Shown here in pieces: positions 42,207 to 54,100 of a DNA stretch of 64,000 nucleotides. Numbering within the stretch: position 1 is the first letter of the stretch; every line of letters begins with the position of its first letter. The notes below the pieces were generated by a model. That model worked only from the letters and a program-made list of their open reading frames with translations, ran no database searches and was not told where the DNA came from. The position numbers and the translations under genes were made by a program. Origin of the DNA: Spongiibacter pelagi (GTDB lineage Bacteria; Pseudomonadota; Gammaproteobacteria; Pseudomonadales; Spongiibacteraceae). The stretch lies in contig NZ_JACXLD010000002.1 of the NCBI RefSeq assembly GCF_014705705.1, forward strand, positions 62,001-126,000, given 5' to 3'.

Positions 42207-43565
42207 GTGTTGGAATTATTGCAAACTCTACTGGTTACCATCGTCACCCTGGGTGTGTTGGTATCTGTTCATGAATTTGGCCATTTTTGGGTCGCCCGTC
42301 GTTGTGGCGTAAAAGTGCTGCGGTTCTCGGTCGGTTTCGGCAAGCCCTTGTTGAGTTGGACTGGGCGCGATGGCGTGGAGTATGTGTTGGCCGGTATTCC
42401 GCTCGGCGGCTATGTAAAAATGTTGGATGAGCGCGAGGCGGATGTTCCTGAGGCGCTCAAAGCACAAGCTTTTAATCGCGCAACGCCTTGGCGTCGAATG
42501 GCGATTGCTTTTGCTGGGCCGCTGGCCAATTTTATTTTGGCGGTGGTGGTGTACTGGGCGATATTCCTCAACGGCGTTAACGGTGTGGCGCCAATCGTTG
42601 ATGGTTTGGAAACCGGTTCTCTGGCCGAGCGTGCCGGATTGCAATTGGGCCAAGAAATTGTGGCGGTAGACAGTGAGTCAACCCCGACTTGGGAAGCGCT
42701 CCAGTTACAGTTGCTGAATCGCATCGGTGAATCTGGCTTGATGACGGTCTCGGCTAAGTTTCCCGATTCTGACGTGGTCCACGATTACAATATTCACCTG
42801 CAAGATTGGATGCAGGGGCTCGAAGAGCCAAACCCGGTGCAAGAGTTAGGGGTAAAGCTGTTTGTTCCCAAGCTGTTACCCGAACTCGATGAGGTGGTGG
42901 CTGGCGGTGCAGCCGAGCGCGCCGGACTGCAAAAAGGCGATCTGATTTTAAGTGCAGATGCGCAGTCGATGCCGGATTGGCAAACTTGGGTGCAAGTTGT
43001 TCGAGATAATCCGGGCACAGCCCTGGCGCTTGAAGTTCAGCGCGGTGAGCAGGTGCTTGAATTGAGCCTGATACCAGAGCGCAAGCTGGAAGATAATGGT
43101 GTGGCTATCGGTTTTGCCGGGGTTTCTGTCGCAATCCCGTCTTGGCCCGAATCGATGCAGCGCACGATGACCTATTCGGTGTTCGGTGCCGTGTCGGCAG
43201 CGGCTCATAAAACCTGGCAAATGAGCGCGTTCACGCTGGAGTCCATCGGCAAGATGATTAGCGGCGCGCTGTCGCCGAAAAACTTGAGTGGTCCCATAAG
43301 CATTGCTAAAGTGGCGGGCTCTTCGGCCCAGTATGGCTTTGTGGCATGGCTTGGTCTGCTGGCTCTGTTAAGTATCAGCCTCGGGGTGTTAAATCTGCTG
43401 CCGATTCCAATTTTGGACGGTGGCCATATTGTTTACGCTCTAGTGGAGGGGCTCAGTGGGCGTCCGGTTTCTGAACAGATTCAGAATTGGGCAAACCAAA
43501 TTGGGCTGGCGCTGGTTGGCGTCGTCATGATTTTTGCTATTTATAACGATATATTGCGTCTCTGA
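42207..43565 (+). CDS. rseP: Site-2 zinc metalloprotease RseP
   Basis: A 452-aa intramembrane protease that cleaves anti-sigma factors (RseA/MucA type) to release the envelope-stress sigma. The zinc motif HEFGHFWVARR is in the first membrane span (near residue 22), two PDZ domains occupy the middle, and the last metal ligand is in NLLPIPILDGGHIV. GTG start. It is located directly before bamA, whose misassembly it monitors. Confidence 0.97.
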   Translation: MLELLQTLLVTIVTLGVLVSVHEFGHFWVARRCGVKVLRFSVGFGKPLLSWTGRDGVEYVLAGIPLGGYVKMLDEREADVPEALKAQAFNRATPWRRMAIAFAGPLANFILAVVVYWAIFLNGVNGVAPIVDGLETGSLAERAGLQLGQEIVAVDSESTPTWEALQLQLLNRIGESGLMTVSAKFPDSDVVHDYNIHLQDWMQGLEEPNPVQELGVKLFVPKLLPELDEVVAGGAAERAGLQKGDLILSADAQSMPDWQTWVQVVRDNPGTALALEVQRGEQVLELSLIPERKLEDNGVAIGFAGVSVAIPSWPESMQRTMTYSVFGAVSAAAHKTWQMSAFTLESIGKMISGALSPKNLSGPISIAKVAGSSAQYGFVAWLGLLALLSISLGVLNLLPIPILDGGHIVYALVEGLSGRPVSEQIQNWANQIGLALVGVVMIFAIYNDILRL

Positions 43566-43649
43566 TCCCAGAACTCTGCAATATAAATTTTGGCTAATTC
43601 CTCTGTTGTGGCCGTGCTGCAGTAGATGAATTCTTGGTTTTTGTTGTTG

Positions 43650-46280
43650 ATGAAACACACTGCTATTTTCAGATCTTTCCTGTTGCTGCTGGCGACCTTT
43701 GGTTTGGCCTTGTCTGCGGCAAACGCGCAGCCCCTTCCAAGTAATGAAGCCGGTGTCAGAATCAGCGATATTCGGGTAGAGGGCCTACAGCGTATCTCGG
43801 CTGAAACGGTCTTTTCAGCACTGCCCATCAGTGTAGGAAACTACCTCAATAACCAGACTGCGGCGATGGCTTCGCGGGCCCTGTTTGCCACCGGCAACTT
43901 CGATGATATTCGTATTGGTATCGACGGCGAGATTCTGGTGGTCAACGTGATTGAACGCCCGGCTATCAGTGAAATCATTATCGAGGGTAACAAAGCTCTG
44001 CAAACCGAAGCGCTGATGGACGGTTTGAAAAGCGCCGGTCTATCGGAAGGGCAGGTTTTTAAACGCTCAACCCTTGAAAACATGCGTATGGAGCTGGTGC
44101 GTCAGTACGTATCGCAAGGTCGTTACGATGCCACGATTGAAACCGATGTAGTTGCCGAACCGCGCAACCGGGTGTCGCTGTCTATTAATATCGATGAAGG
44201 CAGTACCGCCACCATCAAACACATTAATGTGGTTGGCAATAGCGTCTATGATGACGAAACGTTGCTCGACCTGTTTGAACTCAAAACTGGCGGCTTCTTC
44301 TCCTTTTTCAGTTCTAGCAATAAATATTCTCGCGAAAAGCTGAAGGGCGATCTGGAAAAGCTGAATTCCTATTATCTGGACCGTGGCTATCTCAAATTCA
44401 ATGCCGACTCTGTTCAGGTGGCAATTAGCCCCAATAAAAAGTGGGTTTACATCACCGTAAACGTGGAAGAGGGCGATAAGTACACCGTAAGTGGTGCTGA
44501 GCTTTCCGGTGATTTGGTATTGCCCAAAGAAGATTTAGAGCGCTTTGTCTTGGTGCGTGAAGGTCAGGTGTTCTCACAGGCCTTGGTGACCAGCACAGAA
44601 GAGTTTTTGACCAAGCGCCTAGGTAATGAGGGTTATAACTTCGCCAAGGTCACAGGTATTCCCGAGATTGACGAAGAGGGCGATGGCTCCATCGTTAAGT
44701 TGAAATTCTTTGTCGACCCCGGCAAGCGTACTTATGTAAGACGGATTAGCTTTGAAGGTAACTCACGCACCGCGGATGATGTTCTGCGTCGCGAAATGCG
44801 TCAGATGGAATCGGCGCCAGCTTCACAAGATAAAATTGAGCTTTCTCGCGTACGCTTGGAGCGTTTGGGCTACTTCAAGGAAGCCAAAGTCGACACCGTG
44901 GAAGTGCCCGGTGTGGATGACCAAATTGACCTCGAGTTTAGCGTTGAAGAGCAAAGCTCGGGCAGCTTGGGTGCTAGCGTAGGTTTCTCTCAAGACAGCG
45001 GTCTGCTGCTCAGCGCCAATATTCAGCAAAACAACTTCTTCGGCACAGGTAAGTCGGTTGGCTTTGGTGTATCGCGCAGTGATTACCTGACCAGCGCCAG
45101 CTTTAATTATGTTGATCCGTATTTCACCGTTGATGGTGTAAGTCGCGGCTTCTCACTGTTTTACCGTGCGACAGACTTTGAAGAGGTCAATATTGCCAGC
45201 TATACCACCGATACCTACGGTTCCAGTGTGAACTTTGGCTATCCGCTCTCAGAAACCACTCGCCTAGGTTTTGAGTTTGGTTACAGCCGCACCGAAATTG
45301 ATGCGGGTGCGCGTGCGGTTCAAGAAATTAAGAGCAGCCCCCGTATTTTTGATGCGGTGAAATATTTCTTTGAAAGCCAGTACGACTCAAGTACCGCTCG
45401 CTATACCACGGCAGAAGTCTTGGAAGACATTGCGACTCTTGACCCCGCTGCTCTGACTGATCCGGGTGAGCCGGGTTTCCTCGATGAATACGGGGATCGC
45501 TTTAATAACTTTACTGCCGGTTTGAGCTGGCGTCAGTCCTCGTTAAACCGTGGCTTGCTGGCAACCCGGGGTGCGTCTAACTCGATTGGTTTGGAGTTTT
45601 CAGTACCGGGCTCAGATCTGGAATACTACCGCCTTACCTATAATGGTCAGCTCTATATTCCGTTGACCACTAACTGGACCATGCGGGTGCGCACCGAGCT
45701 TGGCTATGGCGGCGGCTATGGCAATTTGGAAAAACTGCCGTTCTTCGAACACTTCTACGGCGGTGGTTTTGGTTCTGTGCGCGGTTTCCGCAGCAATACC
45801 TTGGGGCCGCGCAGTTCGCCAGCCGATATTTATTCTATTAGCCAAGCGGCGACCGCGATTGATGCCAATGGCAATGCAACGGCGGTATCGGCGGAAGCGG
45901 CTTATGTCCTCGATCCCATCACCGGTAAATTGGCGGTTCAGCAAGCCAGCGCCCTGGGCTTTAATACCGACCCCTTTGGCGGTAACGTGTTGATGGAAGG
46001 CAGTATTGAACTGCTATTCCCACTGCCTTTTGTTAAAGATCAGCGCTCTGTGCGTAGCGGTCTGTTCTTTGATGCGGGTAACGTCTTTAGCACGGATTGC
46101 GGCGCCACGCAGGTTAATTGCTATGGCCCAGATCTTGGCAAACTGCGTTATTCAGTGGGTGTGGGTATGACTTGGATTACGGGCTTTGGTCCTTTGACCT
46201 TTAGCTTGGGTCGCGCTTTGAATGATGAGCAAATTGACGAGACAGAAATTTTCCAATTCTCGTTGGGTAGAACTTTTTAA
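43650..46280 (+). CDS. bamA: Outer-membrane protein assembly factor BamA
   Basis: About 876 aa. A signal peptide (MKHTAIFRSFLLLLATFGLA, ending AANA) is followed by five POTRA domains (first: VRISDIRVEGLQRISAETVF) and a 16-strand barrel ending in FSLGRTF with C-terminal Phe, the BAM recognition signal. VRGF in GGGFGSVRGFRSNTLG is the conserved L6 motif. An ATG at 43626 could add eight residues; neither start has a strong ribosome site. It is essential for inserting beta-barrel proteins. Confidence 0.97.
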   Translation: MKHTAIFRSFLLLLATFGLALSAANAQPLPSNEAGVRISDIRVEGLQRISAETVFSALPISVGNYLNNQTAAMASRALFATGNFDDIRIGIDGEILVVNVIERPAISEIIIEGNKALQTEALMDGLKSAGLSEGQVFKRSTLENMRMELVRQYVSQGRYDATIETDVVAEPRNRVSLSINIDEGSTATIKHINVVGNSVYDDETLLDLFELKTGGFFSFFSSSNKYSREKLKGDLEKLNSYYLDRGYLKFNADSVQVAISPNKKWVYITVNVEEGDKYTVSGAELSGDLVLPKEDLERFVLVREGQVFSQALVTSTEEFLTKRLGNEGYNFAKVTGIPEIDEEGDGSIVKLKFFVDPGKRTYVRRISFEGNSRTADDVLRREMRQMESAPASQDKIELSRVRLERLGYFKEAKVDTVEVPGVDDQIDLEFSVEEQSSGSLGASVGFSQDSGLLLSANIQQNNFFGTGKSVGFGVSRSDYLTSASFNYVDPYFTVDGVSRGFSLFYRATDFEEVNIASYTTDTYGSSVNFGYPLSETTRLGFEFGYSRTEIDAGARAVQEIKSSPRIFDAVKYFFESQYDSSTARYTTAEVLEDIATLDPAALTDPGEPGFLDEYGDRFNNFTAGLSWRQSSLNRGLLATRGASNSIGLEFSVPGSDLEYYRLTYNGQLYIPLTTNWTMRVRTELGYGGGYGNLEKLPFFEHFYGGGFGSVRGFRSNTLGPRSSPADIYSISQAATAIDANGNATAVSAEAAYVLDPITGKLAVQQASALGFNTDPFGGNVLMEGSIELLFPLPFVKDQRSVRSGLFFDAGNVFSTDCGATQVNCYGPDLGKLRYSVGVGMTWITGFGPLTFSLGRALNDEQIDETEIFQFSLGRTF

Positions 46281-46327
46281 TTCCGTTTAACAATAAACCG
46301 AATAATTTTCACTGGGAGATGTAGTAC

Positions 46328-46837
46328 ATGAAAGCGATTAAAATTGCCCTGTTGGTTCTGGCTGCAGCATGGGGTAGCAGCGCCATGGCAGAGGGTCGTA
46401 TTGCGGTATTCAATCTGGATGCAGCGGTACTGAATACCGATGTTGCTAAAAACCGTTTGGAAGCCCTGAAAAATCAAAAGGACTTCAAAGAGAGCATTAC
46501 TGAAGCGGAAAAGATCAACAAAGACTACGAAAAGCTGGTTGAGAAGTTCCAGAAAGACATGGAAATCATGAGCGCCGAGCAGCGCCAATTCGCTAAAAAC
46601 AAAATCGACGGTAAGCGCGCTGACCTCGAGCATCTGGCTCGTAAAATCGAAGCTGCCAAGCAGCAAGAAGTTCAGCAAATTCTGCAAGAAGTGGGTCCAA
46701 AACTGCAAAAGCTGCTACCTGAAATTATCAAAGAAGAAAACATTGGCCTGCTGTTGCCAGCCAAAGCGGTTATGCACGCCGATGCCAGCTATGATATCAC
46801 TGCCAAAGTGGCTGACCGCCTGAACCGCGCTAAGTAA
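46328..46837 (+). CDS. skp: OmpH/Skp-type periplasmic chaperone
   Basis: A 169-aa periplasmic holdase for unfolded outer-membrane proteins. The signal peptide ends AWGSSAMA. GRIAVFNLDAAVLNTD starts the mature core, and long charged helices (residues 50-130) form the tentacles. Conserved position between bamA and lpxD. Confidence 0.93.
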   Translation: MKAIKIALLVLAAAWGSSAMAEGRIAVFNLDAAVLNTDVAKNRLEALKNQKDFKESITEAEKINKDYEKLVEKFQKDMEIMSAEQRQFAKNKIDGKRADLEHLARKIEAAKQQEVQQILQEVGPKLQKLLPEIIKEENIGLLLPAKAVMHADASYDITAKVADRLNRAK

Positions 46838-46857
46838 GAATTAGGTAAGGTTTTATC

Positions 46858-47877
46858 GTGCAGCGCGCGCAAACGCTTGGCGATCTGGCTCGGGAATTGG
46901 GGCTGTCATTCCGGGGTGATGCGGCGCGTGTGCTGCAAAGTATTGCTCCCTTGACCGCGGCCAATGAGCAGCAGTTAAGTTTTCTGGCCAATCCTAAATT
47001 TAAAGCGCAACTGGCAGACTGCTCTGCCGGTGCGCTGATTATTCATCCCGATCTTGCTGAACAATGGGCGGGTGATTGTCTGTTTGCCGACAATCCTTAC
47101 CTAGCCTATGCCTCAGCTACCGCCTTATTCGATCCCCTGGATAAACCCCGAGCGGGTATTCATCCCAGTGCGGTTGTGCTCTCCGATAAAATTCACAAGA
47201 CCGCTTCTATCGGCGCTAATTGCGTGATTGAGGAGGGGGCGGAAATAGGTGAGGGGGCGGTCATCTCCCACGGTACGGTAGTGGGACGTGAATGCCGGAT
47301 TGGTGCTTTTTGTTATTTGCATGCCAATGTCACGCTCTACCATGATGTTTGGCTTGGTCGAGAAACGGTACTTCACTCCGGTGTTGTGATTGGCGGCGAT
47401 GGTTTTGGTTTTGCACCGGGTAAAAATGGTTGGACCAAAATTCACCAACTGGGTGGGGTGCGAATTGGTGAGCGGGTAGAGATTGGTGCTGCGTCTACCA
47501 TTGATCGCGGCGCGCTGGAACACACCACAATAGGTAATGGCGTAATTCTCGACGATCAAACGCATATTGCCCACAATGTGGTGATTGGCGACAATACCGC
47601 CATGGCGGGCTGCTGTCAGGTTGCCGGCAGTGCGGTCATCGGTAAGAATTGCACCTTCGCCGGCAATGTCGGGGTGGTGGGGCATATTACTATCTGCGAC
47701 GGTGTGCATTTCACTGCGCGAACCGTGGTGAGTAAATCCGTCGATACTCCGGGAACCTATTCCAGTGGCTCGGTGATGATGGAATCGGGACAATGGCGGA
47801 AAAATACCGCTAGGCTGCCTCGCCTCGACGAGTTGTTCCGTCGAGTGATGGCGCTGGAAAAGAAACAAAAAGATTAA
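46858..47877 (+). CDS. lpxD: UDP-3-O-acylglucosamine N-acyltransferase
   Basis: A 339-aa enzyme, third step of lipid A synthesis, adding a hydroxyacyl chain to the 2-amino group. Left-handed beta-helix hexad repeats are clear (IGANCVIEEGAEIGEGAVIS), with the catalytic His in DDQTHIAHNVVIGDNTAMAG. GTG start with AGGTAAGG upstream. Confidence 0.96.
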   Translation: MQRAQTLGDLARELGLSFRGDAARVLQSIAPLTAANEQQLSFLANPKFKAQLADCSAGALIIHPDLAEQWAGDCLFADNPYLAYASATALFDPLDKPRAGIHPSAVVLSDKIHKTASIGANCVIEEGAEIGEGAVISHGTVVGRECRIGAFCYLHANVTLYHDVWLGRETVLHSGVVIGGDGFGFAPGKNGWTKIHQLGGVRIGERVEIGAASTIDRGALEHTTIGNGVILDDQTHIAHNVVIGDNTAMAGCCQVAGSAVIGKNCTFAGNVGVVGHITICDGVHFTARTVVSKSVDTPGTYSSGSVMMESGQWRKNTARLPRLDELFRRVMALEKKQKD

Positions 47878-48022
47878 GACGCTTTTGCGTAATTTAGCGG
47901 TGTCTTGTGCCGCGAGTTAACGTTTAAGTTCATAAAAAATATTGGGGGCTTGCTGCGTGGGTGTTATGCCTGCGTTTCCAAACCTTTCCCTGACTTAAGA
48001 CTGACGAGGAAGAAAGATCACC

Positions 48023-48469
48023 ATGGAAATGGATCTGATGGAGGTACGTGAGTACCTGCCCCAACGCTACCCATTTCTGCTGGTAGACCGTGTTCTGGAA
48101 ATTGACTTGGGTAAGTCGATTACTGCGATCAAGAATGTCACCGGCAATGAAAACCACTTTAACGGCCATTTTCCTGAAATGCCGATTATGCCCGGTGTGT
48201 TGATTATTGAAGCGATGGCTCAGGCAGCCGGTATTCTCGGCTTCAAAAGCATGGGCAAAAAGCCGTCTGACGGCTCCCTGTACATGTTTACTGGCGTAGA
48301 TAACGCGCGTTTTAAGCGTCCGGTAGTGCCGGGAGACCAGCTTATTTTGAAATCACATTATGTGTCTGACCGTCGCGGAATTTGGAAGTTTGCCTGCGAA
48401 GCCTATGTGGGCGACAAGCTGGCCGCGTCTGCTGACATTATGTGTATCGACCGGAAAGTTGGCGAGTGA
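48023..48469 (+). CDS. fabZ: 3-hydroxyacyl-ACP dehydratase FabZ
   Basis: A 148-aa hot-dog dehydratase for fatty-acid elongation. [15 protein letters not shown] and the catalytic [19 protein letters not shown] (His) are diagnostic, with Glu in [10 protein letters not shown]. It is separated from lpxD by 145 bp and overlaps lpxA by 4 bp (GTGA). It balances hydroxyacyl-ACP use between lipid A and phospholipid. Confidence 0.97.
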   Translation: MEMDLMEVREYLPQRYPFLLVDRVLEIDLGKSITAIKNVTGNENHFNGHFPEMPIMPGVLIIEAMAQAAGILGFKSMGKKPSDGSLYMFTGVDNARFKRPVVPGDQLILKSHYVSDRRGIWKFACEAYVGDKLAASADIMCIDRKVGE

Positions 48470-49263
48470 GCGGCAGTATTGATCCATCTGCAAAGATTGA
48501 TCCGCGGGCCATTATCGACCCCACGGCGGTCATTGCCGCCAATGTGGAAATTGGCCCTTGGACGATTGTTGGCGCCAATGTTGAAATTGGTGAGGGCTGC
48601 CGTATTGCCTCACATGTGGTGCTGAAAGGCCCCACTGTACTGGGCAAAAACAATCAGATTTTCCAGTTTTCATCAGTTGGCGAAGATACCCCCGACCTGA
48701 AATACAAGGGCGAACCTACGCGCTTGATTGTGGGCGACAATAATGTCATTCGCGAAGGCGTGACCATTCACCGTGGCACCGTGCAAGATCGTGGCGAAAC
48801 GGTAATTGGCAGTAATAATCTGCTGATGGCCTATGTGCATATCGGCCACGATTCGGTGGTGGGAAACAACTGTATTCTGGTGAATAACGCCTCGCTTGCT
48901 GGCCATGTGATTGTGGGTGACTGGGCGATTCTGAGTGGCTATTCACTGATTCACCAGTTCTGTCATATTGGCGCCCATAGTTTTGCGGCGTTTGGCTGCC
49001 ATATCGGTAAAGATGTGCCGGCCTATGTCATGGTCAGTGGCAGTCCCGCTGAAGCCAAAACAGTCAATGTAGAAGGCTTAAAACGCCGGGGTTTTTCTGA
49101 ACCGGCCATTGCCGCTATTCGTCAGGCTTACAAAATTATCTACCGCCGCAAGTTGACCGTAGACGAAGCGCTAGTGAAGTTGGATGAACTGGCAGCAGAA
49201 CATCCTGAGGTAGCGCCGATGGCGGAATCTCTCCGTACATCCAGTCGCGGGATTGTGCGCTAA
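48466..49263 (+). CDS. lpxA: UDP-N-acetylglucosamine acyltransferase LpxA
   Basis: A 265-aa enzyme, first step of lipid A synthesis. The start is GTG overlapping the fabZ stop; sequence upstream of it belongs to fabZ in another frame. Beta-helix repeats begin at [20 protein letters not shown], and the catalytic His is in [16 protein letters not shown]. The C-terminal helical domain ([20 protein letters not shown]) is complete. Confidence 0.97.
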   Translation: MSGSIDPSAKIDPRAIIDPTAVIAANVEIGPWTIVGANVEIGEGCRIASHVVLKGPTVLGKNNQIFQFSSVGEDTPDLKYKGEPTRLIVGDNNVIREGVTIHRGTVQDRGETVIGSNNLLMAYVHIGHDSVVGNNCILVNNASLAGHVIVGDWAILSGYSLIHQFCHIGAHSFAAFGCHIGKDVPAYVMVSGSPAEAKTVNVEGLKRRGFSEPAIAAIRQAYKIIYRRKLTVDEALVKLDELAAEHPEVAPMAESLRTSSRGIVR

Positions 49264-49313
49264 CAATCACTTTTTCGGCGCCCAATGCGGCGGCGGCAAG
49301 CGGAACAAACATC

Positions 49314-50483
49314 ATGGGCGCTGGGCACTCCCCTAAAATTGGCATGGTTGTGGGTGAGGCATCTGGAGATATTCTCGGTGCTGATCTGATGCGTGCCCTG
49401 AAAAAGCATTACCCCAATGCCAAATTTGAAGGTATTGGCGGCCCTCTGATGATCGCTGAAGGTTTTCATTCGCTCTGCGAGATGGATCGGCTTTCGGTGA
49501 TGGGCTTGGTTGAGCCTCTCAAACGCCTGTTTGAGTTACTGCGAATTCGTCGCCATGTGAAGCAACATTTGCTGCACTGGAAAGCGGATATTGTCATCGG
49601 CATCGATTCCCCTGATTTTAATCTCAATATTGAGGCTTGGTTGCGCCAGCGCGGCATAAAGTCTGTGCACTATGTCAGCCCGTCGGTTTGGGCGTGGCGC
49701 CGTGGCCGTATCAAGGGCATTGCGCGTGCGGTTGACCATATGTTGACCTTATTCCCCTTTGAAGCGCAGTTTTATAAGGATAATCAGGTTCCGGTAACCT
49801 GTGTTGGCCACTCTCTTGCCGACCAGATTCCTTTGGAAGATCAGCGTGAGCCCGCGCGTCGTGAACTGGATATTGCAGAGGGGCATCCGGTGCTGGCGAT
49901 TCTGCCGGGCAGCCGCAGCACCGAAGTGGGCCAGTTAATTCAGCCGTTTTTAGATGCCGCCCAACAATTGCGCCGGGCGTTGCCCAATATTGAATTTTTG
50001 ATTCCCGCCGCCAATGAAGCGAGGAAAAAGGAAATTCTCAAAGTGATTGAGGCGCGTGGTGGCGACCTTCCAGTGCGGGTATTGCTCGGCAACTCGCGTA
50101 CCGTTATGGCCGCCTCCGATGCGGTATTGATGGCCTCGGGTACAACCAGTCTTGAGGCTTTACTACTGCAAAGACCAATGGTTGTGGCTTATCGTTTTGG
50201 TAAGTGGTCTTACGCCATTCTTTCTCGCCTGGTGAAAACACCGTACTTTTCGCTGCCTAACTTACTGGCGAAAAAGTCCTTAGTACCGGAACTGATTCAG
50301 GATGATGTGTGTGCAGAGGTTATTGCGCCGCTAGTATTGGAGCAGCTGAATAATACTCGCCACCGGGATGCGCTAGTGGCTGATTTTCAGGCGATTCACA
50401 GGGATTTGCGCCGCAATGCCAGTGACCGTGCCGCCGACGTTGTTATCTCGCTATTGCCAAAATCGGGAACGACCGATGCCTGA
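49314..50483 (+). CDS. lpxB: Lipid-A-disaccharide synthase LpxB
   Basis: A 389-aa glycosyltransferase (GT19) joining UDP-diacylglucosamine and lipid X. The N-terminal [20 protein letters not shown] and [18 protein letters not shown] are family signatures, with LPGSRSTEV in the donor-binding half. It overlaps rnhB by 8 bp. Peripheral inner-membrane location. Confidence 0.97.
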   Translation: MGAGHSPKIGMVVGEASGDILGADLMRALKKHYPNAKFEGIGGPLMIAEGFHSLCEMDRLSVMGLVEPLKRLFELLRIRRHVKQHLLHWKADIVIGIDSPDFNLNIEAWLRQRGIKSVHYVSPSVWAWRRGRIKGIARAVDHMLTLFPFEAQFYKDNQVPVTCVGHSLADQIPLEDQREPARRELDIAEGHPVLAILPGSRSTEVGQLIQPFLDAAQQLRRALPNIEFLIPAANEARKKEILKVIEARGGDLPVRVLLGNSRTVMAASDAVLMASGTTSLEALLLQRPMVVAYRFGKWSYAILSRLVKTPYFSLPNLLAKKSLVPELIQDDVCAEVIAPLVLEQLNNTRHRDALVADFQAIHRDLRRNASDRAADVVISLLPKSGTTDA

Positions 50484-51129
50484 AAGCCCTGTCCCCCAAA
50501 ATATGGACCTGTTTGCCAGTGATGATTACCCACCACTGACAGCTGGGGTGGATGAGGTCGGACGCGGCCCCTTGTGTGGTGATGTGGTGGCGGCGGCGGT
50601 GATTCTCGATCCTGCCAATCCCATTTCCGGTCTTAATGATTCTAAAAAATTAACCGAAAAGCGCCGTGAGCTTTTGTTTGACGAAATTCAAGGCAAAGCC
50701 TTGTCGTTTTGCATCGCCCGCGCCAGCGTGGACGAAATTGATGAACTCAATATTTTACACGCCAGCTTGCTAGCCATGCGCCGCGCGGTGGAGGGCTTGC
50801 AGACTCAGCCCGAGTTTGTGCTAGTAGATGGCAATCGCCTGCCAAAATGGTCTTATCGAGCTGAAGCGATTGTGAAGGGCGATGGCCGAGTGCCGGCTAT
50901 TGCGGCGGCTTCAATTTTGGCCAAAGTATGCCGAGATCGGGAAATGAAAGAGCTCGATAAGCGCTTTCCCGGTTATGGCCTTGCGGGGCATAAAGGGTAT
51001 CCCACCAAGCTGCATGTTGAAGCCATCGAAAAGCTTGGTGTTACGCCTATTCATCGGCGTAGCTATGGGCCAGTTCGCGATGCACTGGTGGCGCGTCCGC
51101 ACTTGCTGAACGAAGGAGTCGAGCTATGA
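50476..51129 (+). CDS. rnhB: Ribonuclease HII
   Basis: A 217-aa enzyme cleaving RNA in DNA hybrids and single ribonucleotides. Active-site [21 protein letters not shown] holds the Asp-Glu pair, with a further Asp in [10 protein letters not shown]. The start [13 protein letters not shown] lies inside the lpxB end; the frame is open upstream but that part is lpxB sequence. It overlaps the dnaE start (ATGA). Confidence 0.96.
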   Translation: MPESPVPQNMDLFASDDYPPLTAGVDEVGRGPLCGDVVAAAVILDPANPISGLNDSKKLTEKRRELLFDEIQGKALSFCIARASVDEIDELNILHASLLAMRRAVEGLQTQPEFVLVDGNRLPKWSYRAEAIVKGDGRVPAIAAASILAKVCRDREMKELDKRFPGYGLAGHKGYPTKLHVEAIEKLGVTPIHRRSYGPVRDALVARPHLLNEGVEL

Positions 51130-54100
51130 GTGAACCGCGCTTTGTTCATCTTCGGGTGCACTCGGAATTTTCGCTGGTCGATAGTTTAGTTCGGGTAAAA
51201 GGTCTGTGCGGCAAGGTAGCCGAGCTGCAAATGCCGGCGGTAGGTCTGACTGACCTGAGTAATTTCTACGGTCTGATTAAATTTCAAAAAGCGGCTCAGG
51301 GCGCGGGCATAAAGCCGATTTATGGCAGCGACTTATTGGTTCGCGATGATGAAGATCCCAGTCAAGTCAGTACCCTTTGCCTTTTGATTCAGAACGAAAC
51401 CGGCTATCACAATCTGACTGAGCTGATTTCCCGCGCGTATCTCGAAGGCCAATATCAGGGCCGCGCCTATGTTTATCGAAGCTGGCTAGAGGCGGCCGCC
51501 GAGGGCTTGATTGCACTTTCCGGCGCTCGAGAGGGCGATGTTGGTCAGTTATTGCTTTCCAGTAAAGCTGACTTGGCGGAGCAGCGTCTGCAGTGGTGGA
51601 TGTCGCTGTTTCCCGATCGATATTATTTGGAGCTACAGCGCACCGGGCGCGAGCACGAAAATGACTACCTGCATGGGGCGGTCGCACTGGCCGATAAAAT
51701 GCAATGTCCGGTGGTGGCGACCAATGATGTTCGCTTTTTAAAGCCGACCGATTTTGAAGCCCATGAAGCCCGGGTTTGTATCCGCGATGGCCGTGTTCTT
51801 GATGATCCGCGTCGCCCTCGCAATTATAGCGATCAGCAATATCTGCGCAGTTCGGAAGAAATGTGTGAGCTATTTTCGGATATTCCCGAAGCGCTACAAA
51901 ACTCGGTGGAAATTGCCAAGCGCTGTAATCTCACCGTTAGCTTGGGCACCTATTACCTACCCGAATATCCGATTCCTGAAGGCCTGACTCAGGATGAGTT
52001 TTTTCGCAAAATCAGTCACGAGGGTTTGACCGAGCGCCTGGATTTTCTGTTTGATCGCAGCGCGCCAGACTTTGCAGAAAAGGAAAAAGAGTATCGGGAA
52101 CGGCTCGACTTCGAGCTGAATATTATCCTGCAAATGGGATTTCCCGGTTACTTCCTGATCGTGATGGACTTTATTCAGTGGGCCAAGGATCACGATATTC
52201 CAGTTGGCCCCGGTCGGGGTTCTGGTGCCGGTTCACTGGTGGCCTATGCGCTAAAAATCACCGACCTTGACCCTATCGAATACGATTTGCTGTTCGAACG
52301 TTTCCTCAATCCCGAGCGGGTGTCGATGCCTGACTTTGACGTCGACTTCTGTATGGAAGGGCGCGACCGGGTTATTAATTACGTCGCTGAAAACTACGGG
52401 CGCGATGCGGTAAGCCAGATTATTACCTTTGGCACCATGGCGGCCAAGGCGGTAGTGCGGGATGTTGCGCGGGTGCAGGGAAAATCCTACGGACTTGCCG
52501 ATAAACTCTCCAAGCTGATTCCCTTCGAAGTGGGCATAACCCTAGACAAGGCGATTGAGCAGGAAGAGGCGCTGCGTGACTTTCTGGCCAACGACGAACA
52601 GGCCCAAGAAATTTGGGATATGGCCAAGCAGTTGGAAGGGGTGGTGCGCGGTGTGGGTAAACACGCCGGGGGTGTTGTGATTGCACCCTCCAAGCTGACC
52701 GATTTTGCGCCGCTGTTTTGTGATGAAACCGGCAGCGGTCTGGTAACTCAATTCGATAAGGGCGATGTGGAAGAGGCGGGGCTGGTTAAGTTCGACTTTC
52801 TCGGTCTGCGCACCCTGACTATTATCGATTGGGCCTTGAAAATTATTAACGCCCAGCGCGCCAAGGTCGACAAAGATCCACTCGATATTATGGCCATCCC
52901 ACTGGATGACCAGCCGACCTTTAGCTTGCTCAAGTCCGCTGAAACTACCGCGGTTTTCCAGTTGGAAAGTCGGGGCATGAAGGAGCTGATTAAAAAGCTG
53001 CTGCCCGACTGTTTTGAAGATATTGTCGCACTGGTGGCCCTGTTCCGTCCGGGCCCGCTGCAATCCGGCATGGTTGACGACTTTATCAACCGTAAGCACG
53101 GCCGCGCCGAGCTGGCTTTTCCGCATCCGCAATACCAGCACGAATGTTTGCAGCCGATCTTGCAACCAACCTACGGCATTATCCTGTATCAGGAACAGGT
53201 AATGCAGATCGCTCAGGAAATGGGCGGCTATACCCTCGGCGGTGCAGACTTGCTGCGCCGCGCAATGGGTAAAAAGAAGCCTGAAGAAATGGAGAAGCAG
53301 CGCGGCTTGTTTCAGGCCGGTGCGGTGGAAAAAGGCTTTAGTGAAAATCTGGCCTCGAATATTTTCGACCTGATGGAAAAATTCGCCGGCTACGGTTTTA
53401 ACAAATCTCACTCGGCCGCCTATGCCTTGGTTTCCTATCAAACGGCCTGGCTGAAAACCCATTATCCAGCGCCGTTTATGGCCGCGGTAATGAGTTCGGA
53501 ATTGGATAACACCGACAAAATCGTGGTGTTTATCGAAGAATGCCGCAACATGAAGCTGGACTATAAATTGCCTTCGGTGAATGAAGGGCAGTATATGTTC
53601 ACCGTAAATGATCGCGGCCAGATTGTGTACGGCTTGGGTGCTATCAAGGGCTTGGGTGAAGGGCCGGTTGAAAATATTATTGCCGCTCGCGATCAGGGTG
53701 GCCCATTTAAAAACCTGTTTGATTTCTGCGAGCGCACCGATCCGCGTAAGGTAAATAAGCGTGCCATTGAGGCGTTGATACGCAGCGGCGCTTTTGATGA
53801 TCTGGGTGAAGATCGCGCAGTATTAATGGCCGCGATGGCGGAAGCGGTTCAGGTGGCTGAGCAGGCCGCGAAAAATGCCGATGCCGGTATGGTGGATCTG
53901 TTCGGCGAAACCTTGGCGACAGAAGAGCGGGATGTGTATCAGGAATTCCGCAAGGTACGGAGCTGGAATACCAAGGAGCGCTTGCTCGGCGAGAAAGAAA
54001 CCTTGGGCCTTTATGTTACCGGGCACCCCATTGACGATTACGAGGCCGAGTTACGCCGCTTTGTGCCCAAGCGAATTTCCGATTTGAATCCAGACAAACA

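Noticed and set aside
47125-47868. 247-aa open frame antisense to lpxD
   Set aside because: Composed of His/Asn/Thr-rich sequence mirrored from the beta-helix repeats of lpxD.
52542-53462. 306-aa open frame on the minus strand inside dnaE
   Set aside because: It lies entirely within a highly conserved dnaE reading frame and shows no motif; it is a by-product of codon bias.
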